DNA from: an uncultured Prochlorococcus sp.
Lineage (GTDB): Bacteria > Cyanobacteriota > Cyanobacteriia > PCC-6307 > Cyanobiaceae
Assembly: GCF_902522795.1 (NCBI RefSeq)
Contig: NZ_CABYWZ010000010.1
Span: forward strand, 1 to 55,883
Length of the DNA stretch: 55,883 bases
Direction: 5' to 3'
The stretch's first letter is position 1; each line of letters starts with the position of its first letter. Of the stretch, positions 29,647 to 38,324 are shown one piece after another. The notes beneath the pieces were generated by a model, which saw only the letters and a list, made by a program, of their open reading frames with translations, was not told the origin of the DNA and did no database searches. The position numbers and the translations under genes were made by a program.

Positions 29647-30648
29647 TTAGTTAGCAGAAATCATTTTATAATTTTTAATCTCTGAATATCTCTTTAGTAA
29701 AAGCTCTTCTAATTCTTCTATAGCCTTACTGAATCCAGTGATGCCTTCACTAAGCTTTTCACTTGCCATTTGATCTTCTAACATACTTAATCTGAAATCT
29801 TTTTCTTCAAATTCGTAGTTATTAGAATTATTTATTTGGGTATTTACATCTAATTTTCTAACTAACTCTCCTTTTTCTTTTTTCAGTTCCTCAAGAAATT
29901 TTGGTGCGATTGTTAAAAGATCGCAACCTGCTAATTCTTTTATTTCATCAAGATTTCTAAAACTCGCTCCCATTACTTCTGTCTTGAATCCCTTTTCTTT
30001 AAAGTACTTGTATATTTGTGTAACCGAAATAACACCAGGGTCTTCAGCACCAACAAAACTAGTTTTACCAGTTTTTGCTTTATGCCAATCCAATATACGG
30101 CCAACGAACGGGGAGATTAGAGTTATCTTTGCATTGGCACAAGTTACCGCTTGGCAGAAGTTAAAAAGTAAGGTTAAGTTGCACTTAATACCCTCTTTTT
30201 CCAAAATTTCAGCTGCCTTAATTCCCTCCCAAGTTGCAGCAATCTTAATCAAAATTCTTTCCTTTTCAATTCCAAAATTTTTGTAAAGATTGATCAATTT
30301 TCTCGCTTTTCTTACCGTAGCTTCGGTATCAAAGCTCAGTCTTGCATCAACTTCTGTAGATACGCGCCCTGATATAATTTTCAATATTTCTTTTCCAAAA
30401 AATACTGAAACTTGATCAACAGTTTCTTTTATTAATTCAATTTCGGAGAATCCTTGGGGCAATGCATTTTCTGAACTTTCTAAAGCTTTATCAATTAATT
30501 TCACATAATCAGGGTTCTTAGCAGCAGCAAGTATTAGCGATGGATTGGTGGTGGCGTCCCTTGGTTGAAATTTTTTTATCGAATCTAAATCACCAGTATC
30601 AGCAACAACAACGGTCATTGAGGATAATTGTTCTAAAATTGATTTCAT
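29647..30648 (-). CDS. tal: Transaldolase
   Basis: Transaldolase moves a dihydroxyacetone unit between sedoheptulose-7-P and glyceraldehyde-3-P in the pentose phosphate pathway. The protein has [15 protein letters not shown] near the start, [13 protein letters not shown], the Schiff-base Lys in [12 protein letters not shown], and [19 protein letters not shown] chose the ATG at [11 protein letters not shown] (333 residues), which matches the family; the frame is open eight codons further. In cyanophage-infected cells a phage transaldolase is common, but this bears the bacterial length and core neighbours (ftsI upstream). Confidence 0.96.
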   Translation of the reverse strand: MKSILEQLSSMTVVVADTGDLDSIKKFQPRDATTNPSLILAAAKNPDYVKLIDKALESSENALPQGFSEIELIKETVDQVSVFFGKEILKIISGRVSTEVDARLSFDTEATVRKARKLINLYKNFGIEKERILIKIAATWEGIKAAEILEKEGIKCNLTLLFNFCQAVTCANAKITLISPFVGRILDWHKAKTGKTSFVGAEDPGVISVTQIYKYFKEKGFKTEVMGASFRNLDEIKELAGCDLLTIAPKFLEELKKEKGELVRKLDVNTQINNSNNYEFEEKDFRLSMLEDQMASEKLSEGITGFSKAIEELEELLLKRYSEIKNYKMISAN

Positions 30649-30738
30649 ATCTAAATAATCATATATATACATAAACTAGCTTTTATTCCAGATGAAATCA
30701 TCAGATAATGAACTAAATATTTATAAAATTGGAAAATT

Positions 30739-32490
30739 TTAGGGTTTTTTAACAATCATTCCATGACCTTTAATCTTGGGAGGTATTTTTTCAATTACTA
30801 TTAAACTCTCGATAATTTCTTTAGCAACTGGTACAGCAACAGTTGAACCATATGCATATGATTTAGATGGCTCATCAACTACTACAAGGACAACATATTT
30901 TGGATCATTAACTGGTAAGGTCGCCACAAAACTGCAAACTTTTTTACTTGTATAGGAACCATTTAAGGCTTTTTGGGAAGTGCCCGTTTTCCCTGCTATC
31001 CTATAACCCTCGATTTTCACTCCAGATCCACTACCTTTATCAACTACGCTCTCCATCCATTCAAGAACAGTTTTAGAGACTTCGTGTGAAAAAAATTGTT
31101 TTTTTGGATCTTTATTAACTCTTTCTTTGAAATTTGTGGTTACATGAGGAGTCACTTCAAAACCACCATTTGCTAGAACCGCATGAAGTTGAACCAATTT
31201 AAGTGGGGAGATTGAGAACCCTTTACCAAAAGAAGTTACAGCAGGCTCAATTGATTGATTTACAAATAAATCTTTTCTCTTTAGTTGGCCAGCAGTTGAT
31301 TCAAATAAGTCAGTCTCTAAATTTTTATTTATACCTAAATTTTTTAGCCAATCCCAATAAATTATGGGGTCTAAATTTTGCATTATTTTTACCATCCCAA
31401 CATTACTTGAAACCTGCAATACTTTTGGATAGTCAATGTATCCATTACCTTTTTTATCCCAATTAGAAAGTGTCCAACCTCCAACATTAATTTTTCCAAT
31501 ATCTTCAACAAATCCATCTTTCTGAATTACTTTTTCTTCTAACGCTAAGGCAAGATTAATAGGTTTAAAAGTTGATCCAGGCTCAAATAAATCTTGAGAA
31601 TACCAACCCCTAAAGAGTTCAGAATCATACTGCCAAAATTCATTTGGATCATATGACGGAGCTGAAACTAAGGAGAGGATCTGACCATTATTAACATCCA
31701 TAACCATGGCAAATCCCTTCTTTGCTTTCCATTTTATTACTTGCTTTGATAATGCATTGAATGACGCTTTCTGTAATTTTGAATCTATAGTTAGGCCTAA
31801 ATTTTTGTAATCAGAAATAAAATCACCTGGCGCTGAATTATCAGGAAGAGGAGTTCCATCTCCTCCTCTTTTTATTAAATTACTTTTATTAAAAACTTTA
31901 ATTTGATTATCTAAATGAAGCTCTAAACCCGCTGAAGCTATATTCTCATCATTAACAAAACCGACAAGATTAGAGTAAAGCTTCCCTTGTGGATAATATC
32001 TTTGCGAATATTTAAACAAATCAAGTCCGCTTATTTGAAGGTTCTTAATCTTTTCTGCTTTTTCTTCGGAAATTTTATCCAAAAGCTTGATACCACTCAT
32101 TTTATTATTAAATTTACTCAAGATTATTTCAATATTTATATCCAAGATAGGTGACAATTTTTCTGCAACTTCTTCAATACTCCGAACTTTGTTAATTGAA
32201 TCACCAGGAAAATTAAAATATTTTGGATGGGCCCATAATTTATATAGCGGTTTATCGTAAGCAATTAGTCTATTATTTCTATCAACAATCGCTCTCCTTT
32301 TTTTTAAGGAGTTAGTTTTAGAAGATTGTATTAATCTAGCTTTCCTTTGCAAATCAGAGGCGTTAAAGACTTGCAATTTAACTAACCTACCAAACAAACA
32401 AAATATTAATAGTAAGCTAAAAATATAGAGAAATTTAAATCTTGTTTGATCAAGAGGTAACAGACGAACAATTTTCTTGTCTTTTTTCAT
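30739..32490 (-). CDS. ftsI: Septal peptidoglycan transpeptidase, class B penicillin-binding protein
   Basis: FtsI (PBP3) cross-links septal peptidoglycan during division. The 583-residue protein has one N-terminal membrane anchor (FLYIFSLLLIFCLFGRLVKL, about residues 19-38), a dimerisation domain with the RRAIVDRN motif, and the transpeptidase domain with active-site SxxK in GSTFKPINLAL, SSNVG (SxN) and KTGTSQKA (KTG). It overlaps the end of the small upstream membrane protein by one base. It precedes tal on the same strand. Confidence 0.96.
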   Translation of the reverse strand: MKKDKKIVRLLPLDQTRFKFLYIFSLLLIFCLFGRLVKLQVFNASDLQRKARLIQSSKTNSLKKRRAIVDRNNRLIAYDKPLYKLWAHPKYFNFPGDSINKVRSIEEVAEKLSPILDINIEIILSKFNNKMSGIKLLDKISEEKAEKIKNLQISGLDLFKYSQRYYPQGKLYSNLVGFVNDENIASAGLELHLDNQIKVFNKSNLIKRGGDGTPLPDNSAPGDFISDYKNLGLTIDSKLQKASFNALSKQVIKWKAKKGFAMVMDVNNGQILSLVSAPSYDPNEFWQYDSELFRGWYSQDLFEPGSTFKPINLALALEEKVIQKDGFVEDIGKINVGGWTLSNWDKKGNGYIDYPKVLQVSSNVGMVKIMQNLDPIIYWDWLKNLGINKNLETDLFESTAGQLKRKDLFVNQSIEPAVTSFGKGFSISPLKLVQLHAVLANGGFEVTPHVTTNFKERVNKDPKKQFFSHEVSKTVLEWMESVVDKGSGSGVKIEGYRIAGKTGTSQKALNGSYTSKKVCSFVATLPVNDPKYVVLVVVDEPSKSYAYGSTVAVPVAKEIIESLIVIEKIPPKIKGHGMIVKKP

Positions 32491-32918
32491 CAGTATCCCC
32501 TTTGATATTTGCTATCAGTAAAACCTTCAATGAAACTACTTAAATTTTTCTTAAATAAACTTTCTTTTTTTTCTGGAAGTTTTTCTAGATAGATTAAATC
32601 TTCAGGTTTAGTTTTTCTATAAGTATTAAAAGACTCTAGTTCACTAATATAGAATTCCTCAATTTTAGAAATATAATCAATGAGATTATTATTGATAGCT
32701 CTTGTTTTAGATAAGTTTTTATATGTATTTGACCATTTTTTTTGACTATTAAAAGACAAGAAAAATAAGGTGAAAATTAATACCAAAAGAGAAATATTAA
32801 TGGTGTCGAAAATTTGATGTATTAATTTATTATTAATTATGGATATTTTTTCAGATTTTTTTTTACTTTCATATGAAACTTTTTTTTTTAAATTAAGTTG
32901 ACTCCCATAAGGTTTCAT
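32490..32918 (-). CDS. Small bitopic membrane protein directly upstream of ftsI (FtsL-like position)
   Basis: The family is not recognised by sequence. The 142-residue product has a basic cytoplasmic N-terminus (about 38 residues), a single transmembrane helix (ISLLVLIFTLFFLSF, near residues 42-56), and an extracytoplasmic part that could form a coiled coil (KTRAINNNLIDYISKIEEFY). This is the topology of FtsL, and in many bacteria ftsL lies just before ftsI. Here the stop and the ftsI start overlap by one base. FtsL function is inference from topology and position; sequence evidence is absent. Confidence 0.7.
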   Translation of the reverse strand: MKPYGSQLNLKKKVSYESKKKSEKISIINNKLIHQIFDTINISLLVLIFTLFFLSFNSQKKWSNTYKNLSKTRAINNNLIDYISKIEEFYISELESFNTYRKTKPEDLIYLEKLPEKKESLFKKNLSSFIEGFTDSKYQRGY

Positions 32919-33001
32919 TAATGATTTTATTTAAATAAAAGAAGTGTTATTAATTAAATAAACATCTTTTTGTTTGATTCGCAAGTAAAAAATTAAATTC
33001 T

Positions 33002-34363
33002 TTAAGTCCTCAATAAGAACAAATTTAAGAAAGTCAATCCATTCCATAATGAATGCATAATCACTGAGGAAAACAAACTCCCTGAAGCAATTCTTGTTAT
33101 TGCTAATCCAACCCCTAGAACAAATAATGGCGGCATTTCTCCCAAACTTAAATGAGCTAATGCAAAGATAAAAGCTGAAACAATAATGCCCGACATTACT
33201 CCAAAATCTCTTGAAAGAGTTGGTAGTAAAATACCGCGAAATATAATCTCCTCAAATAGAGGAGCTAATATGGTTGTTGTTATAAATAATAGAAAAAATG
33301 AAGAGTAATTATTATTATTAAGAACAATTTCTAGCAAAGGGTTACTACCATTCTGATTATCGATAAGACTATTCATAATTAGGGAAATCAATAAAACAAA
33401 AGGGACAATTGTTAACCAACCTTTAATGCCCTGAATAATTGCATATTTTATTGGCAGGAAATTGAACTGTAAATAATCCTTTTTAAAAGTAAATTCACCA
33501 TACAAAGATTTAATTTGATAATAAACTATCCCTAATGGAGGAATAGCCATAAAAAGATATCCAAAGAATATTTTTAGAGATTGAGACAATTCACTAGAGA
33601 TATTTTTAGAAAAAAGTTCAACCAAACTGATAGAAAACAAAGGTGATACCACTTCTCCTAAAACAACAAATCCACCTGCAATTAATAAGACCATATCTAT
33701 TAATTCTAAATCTAAGGATTTAATTTCTTGCCAACCAAACTTTTTCAAAGATATGGAAGTCAATAATGTTTTTAAAGCCAGAATAGAGCCAGTAATTATT
33801 GTTAAAAGGGGTATTAGTCTTATGGCTAATATTTTTAAAAACATTTTGCTTGAAAATGCTTTTGTTATTAATGCACTATCGTCAAAATCAAATTTTCTGC
33901 TTAAAAGGTGATATAAAAATCTATCATTTTTAAATAAATCAAATTTATCAGAATTTGGTTTATATGAATTATTATTAGATTTTTTTTCTATCTCATCAAT
34001 TAGAAATTTAAAGTTTTTATTTTCAAAATCTCTGGATATTTTTTTATAGATTACAGGATCAATTGATTCTGAAGTAATTATCCAAATTAATTTATTTCTT
34101 TCTGTTAGCTCTTCAAATGAGACCTCAGAGAGTGATTTATTTATCTGATCGACAGGATCATTTATGATTAAAAATTTTTTAAGATTTACAGGTATTGATT
34201 GGACAGATAATTCAACAATTTCTTGCTCTTTTTGACTAATATCAAATGAGACAGATGCTCTATTTAAACTATCTCTTAAGCCCTGCTGCCATACAAAAAA
34301 AGTTATGACTATAGAAATAAAAGCTAAAGTGAGTTTTGACTTGGAAATATTTTTAAAGATCAT
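33002..34363 (-). CDS. CPBP-family intramembrane metalloprotease
   Basis: This CAAX-protease/bacteriocin-processing family protein has about eight membrane segments in 453 residues. The active-site motifs are FEEIIFRGILLPTL (EExxxR) near residue 373, then FALAHLSLGE (His) and SVIMHSLWNGLTF (HxxxN) near the C-terminus. The first 160 residues form a soluble extracytoplasmic domain after one N-terminal helix. Many cyanobacteria carry several CPBP proteases whose substrates are unknown; in plants a relative (BCM/SCO4) works in thylakoids. It follows the minus-strand group on its own promoter, divergent from the phosphatase gene. Confidence 0.9.
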   Translation of the reverse strand: MIFKNISKSKLTLAFISIVITFFVWQQGLRDSLNRASVSFDISQKEQEIVELSVQSIPVNLKKFLIINDPVDQINKSLSEVSFEELTERNKLIWIITSESIDPVIYKKISRDFENKNFKFLIDEIEKKSNNNSYKPNSDKFDLFKNDRFLYHLLSRKFDFDDSALITKAFSSKMFLKILAIRLIPLLTIITGSILALKTLLTSISLKKFGWQEIKSLDLELIDMVLLIAGGFVVLGEVVSPLFSISLVELFSKNISSELSQSLKIFFGYLFMAIPPLGIVYYQIKSLYGEFTFKKDYLQFNFLPIKYAIIQGIKGWLTIVPFVLLISLIMNSLIDNQNGSNPLLEIVLNNNNYSSFFLLFITTTILAPLFEEIIFRGILLPTLSRDFGVMSGIIVSAFIFALAHLSLGEMPPLFVLGVGLAITRIASGSLFSSVIMHSLWNGLTFLNLFLLRT

Positions 34364-34479
34364 AACTTATTATATTGTTGAAAATTATAGTTAGTTATCA
34401 TTGAATTTCCTTATATTCATGTATCTATTTTAATCACGCCATGAGATGATTAAATTATCTTAATTTTCAAATTTATATA

Positions 34480-35808
34480 ATGGCTATTCGGTTAGTTTTA
34501 GTAAGGCATGGACTAAGCAGTTTCAATGCGAAAGGATTAATTCAAGGAAGAACAGACGATTCATTATTAACTGATGAAGGATACGAACAAGCCCAAAAAG
34601 CAGGCAAAGCATTATCAAAAATAAATTTCGATAAAATCTATTCCTCCCCACTTGTGAGAGCGGCAGAGACTGCAAAAACAATTAAAAAGACCTTTAATAA
34701 AGAACAAGATATTATATTCGATGATAATTTGCTAGAGGTAGATCTTAGTGAATGGTCTGGTCTAAAAATTGATGAAATAAAAACGAAATTTCCAGAAATT
34801 TACCCTATATGGAAAAATGATCCAGAAAATCTAATCTTAAAAAGAATAGACAATAAAACTTATAAACCAATTGAAGAGTTATTTTTTCAAGCAACAAATT
34901 TTGTAGAAAATATTTTAAAAATTTATCTCGATAAAGATGATGTAAATATTTTAGTTGTAGGACATAATGCAATTCTCAGATGTTTAATACTCTTGTTATT
35001 AGGAAAACCAAAGCAAGGTTTTAGAAAAATAAGATTAGAAAATGCTTCTTTCTCGATACTCAATATTTCAAGGAAAGATAACTCTTATAAGACCCAAATT
35101 GAATGCTTAAATCAAACTTCCCATCTGAATATAAATATTCCAAATCAAATTGGAGATTCCAGAATATTTCTAATAAGACATGGTGAAACTAACTGGAACA
35201 AAGAAGGTAGATTTCAAGGGCAAATTGATATCCCTTTAAATGAAAACGGAAAAGATCAAGCTAGAAAGACTTTTGAATATTTGAGAAATATTTCTTTCAA
35301 TAAGGCATTTTCAAGTTCAATGCATAGGCCTTATGAGACTGCACAAATAATCCTTCAAAATAGCAAAAATTTAAAAATAGAAAGAATAGATTCACTTGTA
35401 GAAATTAGTCACGGATTATGGGAGGGTAAACTGGAAGCAGAAATCAGAGAAAAGTGGCCTGCTTTACTAAAAAATTGGCATGATAAACCAGAAGAAGTAA
35501 TGATGCCCGAAGGTGAATCTATAAAAGATGTATCAATAAGATCCTTAGAAGCTTTTGACAAAATTTGTTCATCTCAAAAGGATAATGATCTAAGCCTTCT
35601 GGTTGCTCATGATGCAGTCAATAAAACACTAATTTGCAACATCCTTGGCATTAATTATTCAAATATTTGGATGATAAAACAAGGTAATGGTGGCATAACT
35701 ATAATTGACCTTTTTAATGATCCCAATAAGCCCCCTGTTATTAGCGCTCTAAACATTACAACCCACCTAGGAGGAATAATTGATTCAACTGCTTCAGGTG
35801 CACTTTAA
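34480..35808 (+). CDS. Double-domain histidine phosphatase (phosphoglycerate mutase family)
   Basis: Two histidine-phosphatase domains are fused: RHG at residues 9-11 (LVRHGLSSFNAKGLIQGRTD) and again near residue 233 (LIRHGETNWNKEGRFQGQID). Both contain the second catalytic His in VVGHNAIL and VAHDAVN, and each has the SSPLVRAAETA or SSMHRPYETA arginine-containing helix. Such tandem proteins are typical of cyanobacteria and may be phosphoserine phosphatases or alpha-ribazole/other phosphatases. The substrate cannot be told from sequence. It begins alone on the plus strand. Confidence 0.88.
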   Translation: MAIRLVLVRHGLSSFNAKGLIQGRTDDSLLTDEGYEQAQKAGKALSKINFDKIYSSPLVRAAETAKTIKKTFNKEQDIIFDDNLLEVDLSEWSGLKIDEIKTKFPEIYPIWKNDPENLILKRIDNKTYKPIEELFFQATNFVENILKIYLDKDDVNILVVGHNAILRCLILLLLGKPKQGFRKIRLENASFSILNISRKDNSYKTQIECLNQTSHLNINIPNQIGDSRIFLIRHGETNWNKEGRFQGQIDIPLNENGKDQARKTFEYLRNISFNKAFSSSMHRPYETAQIILQNSKNLKIERIDSLVEISHGLWEGKLEAEIREKWPALLKNWHDKPEEVMMPEGESIKDVSIRSLEAFDKICSSQKDNDLSLLVAHDAVNKTLICNILGINYSNIWMIKQGNGGITIIDLFNDPNKPPVISALNITTHLGGIIDSTASGAL

Positions 35809-35862
35809 ATTAAAACCTTTTTAGGATTTATTTTGATGAAGTTTGAGTCAGAAAAAAAAGCT

Positions 35863-36522
35863 TTATTTATTGAAAAAGCCAACATGACTAAGAGGCCAAA
35901 ATCTTAAATATGCTTTACCAATTATCTCCTTTTTATGGAGAAATTTACTTCCAGGCCAATATCTTCCATCCCAGCTATTTGACCTATTATCGCCTAAAAC
36001 TAAAAAATGGTCTTCTGGTACTTTTATATTTTCAAATTTACCACATTGATTAAACAGGGTTAATGAGCACTTATAAGATACATAAGGTTCAGGAATTAAT
36101 TTATTATTTATTATTAATTCACCCTTAGTGTTTACACTTACAATTTCTCCTGGAAGTGCAACCACTCTTTTAATATATGCATCACAAGCTTGATCTCTCA
36201 AACCAGGAATAAACGACATTGGAGGAAAACTCATAAAAAAACAATATCTTTTTTTTGGTAAAGGCTTAGATCTTGATGCGATTAATTTTTTATCAAAGGA
36301 GTAAGGCGAGTTAAACACAACAATATCTCCTCTTTTTGGCAAAGAGTTTCTTAGCGAAAATTTTTCAATAATTAACCTATCGTTTATTTGCAATTCTGGG
36401 AGCATTGAACCAGAAGGGATGTAGCGTGGTTCTGCGAAAAATGATCTACAAGAAGAAACAAAAAAAGTTAATGTGATCAATAGACCCCACTCTTTTAAAA
36501 AACTTTTAATAGAAGCAGGCAT
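35863..36522 (-). CDS. lepB: Signal peptidase I
   Basis: LepB removes signal peptides from exported proteins at the membrane. The 219-residue protein has one N-terminal helix (GLLITLTFFVSSCRSFFA), the catalytic Ser39 in IPSGSMLPEL, the catalytic Lys in AYIKRVVALPGEIV, and the C-terminal box DNRSNSWDGRYWP. It lies 29 bases after the Spx/ArsC gene and ends the minus-strand run that begins with the small gene at 37.7 kb. Confidence 0.96.
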   Translation of the reverse strand: MPASIKSFLKEWGLLITLTFFVSSCRSFFAEPRYIPSGSMLPELQINDRLIIEKFSLRNSLPKRGDIVVFNSPYSFDKKLIASRSKPLPKKRYCFFMSFPPMSFIPGLRDQACDAYIKRVVALPGEIVSVNTKGELIINNKLIPEPYVSYKCSLTLFNQCGKFENIKVPEDHFLVLGDNRSNSWDGRYWPGSKFLHKKEIIGKAYLRFWPLSHVGFFNK

Positions 36523-36551
36523 AAAATTAAAAAAGTCCTGATTTTTTAAAC

Positions 36552-36908
36552 TTATAAAAATTGTTTTGCATATTCAATTTCGTTAAAACCTAATATTACT
36601 TTTTTTCCTTCATAAATCAAAAATGGTCTTTTTATTAATTTGCCATCACTTAAAAGAAGTTGAATAATTTCTTCCCTTGATAAACAATAAATATCAAGAT
36701 TAAGATTTTTAAAGGCTTTACCTCTTGTATTGAAAATCCTTTTTTTATCATCAAAATATTGTTCTAAAGCTAGATTTAAATAATTAACAATTGGTGGTTC
36801 TTTTACAATATCAATTAATTGGAATTCTAAATCGTTGCTATTAAGCCACTTTGCAGCTTTTCTGCAAGTAGAACATTTTAAATAACTATAAAAAATTATT
36901 TTTTTCAA
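36552..36908 (-). CDS. Spx/ArsC-family thioredoxin-fold protein
   Basis: The 118-residue protein is of the ArsC/Spx family: a thioredoxin fold with Cys12-x-x-Cys15 (YLKCSTCRKAAKWL), and GKLIKRPFLIYEGKKVILGF near the C-terminus. The CxxC arrangement is closer to Spx/MgsR than to the one-Cys arsenate reductase. Its job could be redox or metal-stress control, or arsenate detoxification; I cannot choose. It starts at a TTG that overlaps the pyrophosphatase stop codon, so the two are coupled. Confidence 0.85.
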   Translation of the reverse strand: MKKIIFYSYLKCSTCRKAAKWLNSNDLEFQLIDIVKEPPIVNYLNLALEQYFDDKKRIFNTRGKAFKNLNLDIYCLSREEIIQLLLSDGKLIKRPFLIYEGKKVILGFNEIEYAKQFL

Positions 36909-37459
36909 TTTAATTTACTAATTTTTGATTTCTTAAGTACTTTAAAGTTTTTCTTTTTTGTAGGTATACAGCTTTTCAATAAATTTTCAACCACATCAAA
37001 ATCCCTCCAACCGTCAATTTGAACTGTTCTTCCATCAAGTCCTTTACTTGTCCTAAAGAATTCAGCAACATCCTCAAGCTGATTAGGAGCAATTTGATTA
37101 ATACTCACTATATTAGCCTGTCTAGGATTAGCCATAGGCACACATAAAAGTTTTCCATCATATGCACCACAATCATGCATGTCCAAAACTCCAATAGGTC
37201 TAGCTTTTATTAAACAACCAGCAAAAGTAGGCTCATCCATTATCACCATTGCATCAAGAGGAGCTCCGTCATCAGCGAGGGTATTTGGGATAAAACCATA
37301 ATCAAAAGGATATCTCACTGAAGAATGCAAAACTCTATCTAAGGCCATTATTCCCGCATCAGAGCAATATTCATATTTATTCCTACTCCCTGCAGGTATT
37401 TCAACAATGATATTCACTATTCCCTTCATTGGAGATGGAGGTATTGAACTAAGGTCCAT
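36905..37459 (-). CDS. ppa: Inorganic pyrophosphatase family protein, cyanobacterial type with altered active site
   Basis: This is the standard cyanobacterial soluble PPase, which removes pyrophosphate. The 184-residue protein has IVEIPAGSRNKYEY, LDRVLHSSVRYPFDYGFIPN and MHDCGAYDGKL. Aligned by eye with E. coli PPase, Asp65, Asp70, Asp97, Asp102, Lys104, Glu20, Lys29 and Arg43 are kept, but the Asp67 position is Ala (DDGAPLDA) and the Tyr141 position is Ser (FFRTSKGL). Both are normally conserved, so activity may be reduced. A second, complete PPase is at 52.2 kb. It sits between the 84-residue protein and Spx/ArsC. Confidence 0.93.
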   Translation of the reverse strand: MDLSSIPPSPMKGIVNIIVEIPAGSRNKYEYCSDAGIMALDRVLHSSVRYPFDYGFIPNTLADDGAPLDAMVIMDEPTFAGCLIKARPIGVLDMHDCGAYDGKLLCVPMANPRQANIVSINQIAPNQLEDVAEFFRTSKGLDGRTVQIDGWRDFDVVENLLKSCIPTKKKNFKVLKKSKISKLN

Positions 37460-37703
37460 CTTTTTTAAAATCGTGATTATGAATTATCTCGTTTCCTTGA
37501 GATAAAGGTCTTCCAATTAAAATGCTTATCGAAGGTAAAAAAATTGTCAAAATGGCAAAAATAATACCGAGAGATGTTATTGATAAACTCCTTATACTTA
37601 AAGGGTCATCATCATCTTTTTCAAAATCACTTCGAGCAGAACCATGAGGAGATTCTTCGCTTGATTTACTTTGAATAAACTGCTTTGATTTCGTGTAACT
37701 CAA
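37449..37703 (-). CDS. Small single-helix membrane protein upstream of ppa
   Basis: The 84-residue product is hydrophilic and charged for its first 40 residues (acidic cluster EKDDDDP), followed by one transmembrane helix (SLGIIFAILTIFLPSISILI) and a short tail. No family is recognised. Its last codons overlap the ppa start by 11 bases, which suggests translational coupling and supports it as a real gene. Many picocyanobacterial genomes have similar small membrane proteins here; that is my recollection, not something the sequence shows. Confidence 0.7.
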   Translation of the reverse strand: MSYTKSKQFIQSKSSEESPHGSARSDFEKDDDDPLSIRSLSITSLGIIFAILTIFLPSISILIGRPLSQGNEIIHNHDFKKDGP

Positions 37704-37799
37704 GAACTCTTAATTGGTAAAGATTAAGGAGATAATTAAACATAATTATCCTACATTCAAAATGTCAATAAATCAAAACATTGATTAGTAACTTTTTAA

Positions 37800-38150
37800 T
37801 TACTCTTTTTCCAGCAAATACCTAATAGATTTTAGTTCGTCTAATATTTGCACCAGTATATTTTGAGCAGCGGAGGAAGGTGTATTAAAAACCTCTACAG
37901 TAACTTCCTTAATTCTTAAAATGTCTTTTGCAAATCTTGCTACTTCATTAGGATGAAATTTTAAAGGATCTTTTTGATCAGTTCTAAATTCGGGATTTAA
38001 TTTTCTTGGATTAAAGCTAGGGTTTAGATTTCTTAAATCTGTATTTGTATACCTGTAGACAGAAGCTCTTGATCTATTTAAGAATTTTTGAACTTCATCA
38101 ATACCTACTAATTCCTCTTCGCTTGAGATATTGGAATCTATATTTTCCAT
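37800..38150 (-). CDS. Small putative DNA-binding protein with MerR/excisionase-like helix-turn-helix
   Basis: The 116-residue protein has near its N-terminus VGIDEVQKFLNRSRASVYRYTN, which reads as a helix-turn-helix of the MerR/excisionase or resolvase-N type. PLKFHPNEVARFAKDIL follows, as in the wing or second helix of such proteins. The C-terminal third (AQNILVQILDELKSIRYLLEKE) is a likely coiled-coil dimerisation helix. There is no effector domain. It could be a one-gene regulator; its targets are unknown. It stands alone between the ppa run and proS, which diverges. Confidence 0.72.
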   Translation of the reverse strand: MENIDSNISSEEELVGIDEVQKFLNRSRASVYRYTNTDLRNLNPSFNPRKLNPEFRTDQKDPLKFHPNEVARFAKDILRIKEVTVEVFNTPSSAAQNILVQILDELKSIRYLLEKE

Positions 38151-38324
38151 AAACTTAAGAAAATGTTTTAGTAATAATGAACTTTTAAAAGAGTTTGAAC
38201 TTCATTACTGAAAAAGTTAGCAGAAACAATATTTTTAGACTAGCCGCGTTGAGGGACTCAAGACACTTTTAATAATTTTTTCATCTTAATTGATAAAATT
38301 AAATATTATTAAGGATTTTTTTAT

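Noticed and set aside
31987-31996. A perfect DnaA-box sequence (TTGTGGATAA) inside ftsI
   Set aside because: Single copy within a coding sequence with no cluster of boxes nearby, so it is not evidence for an origin.
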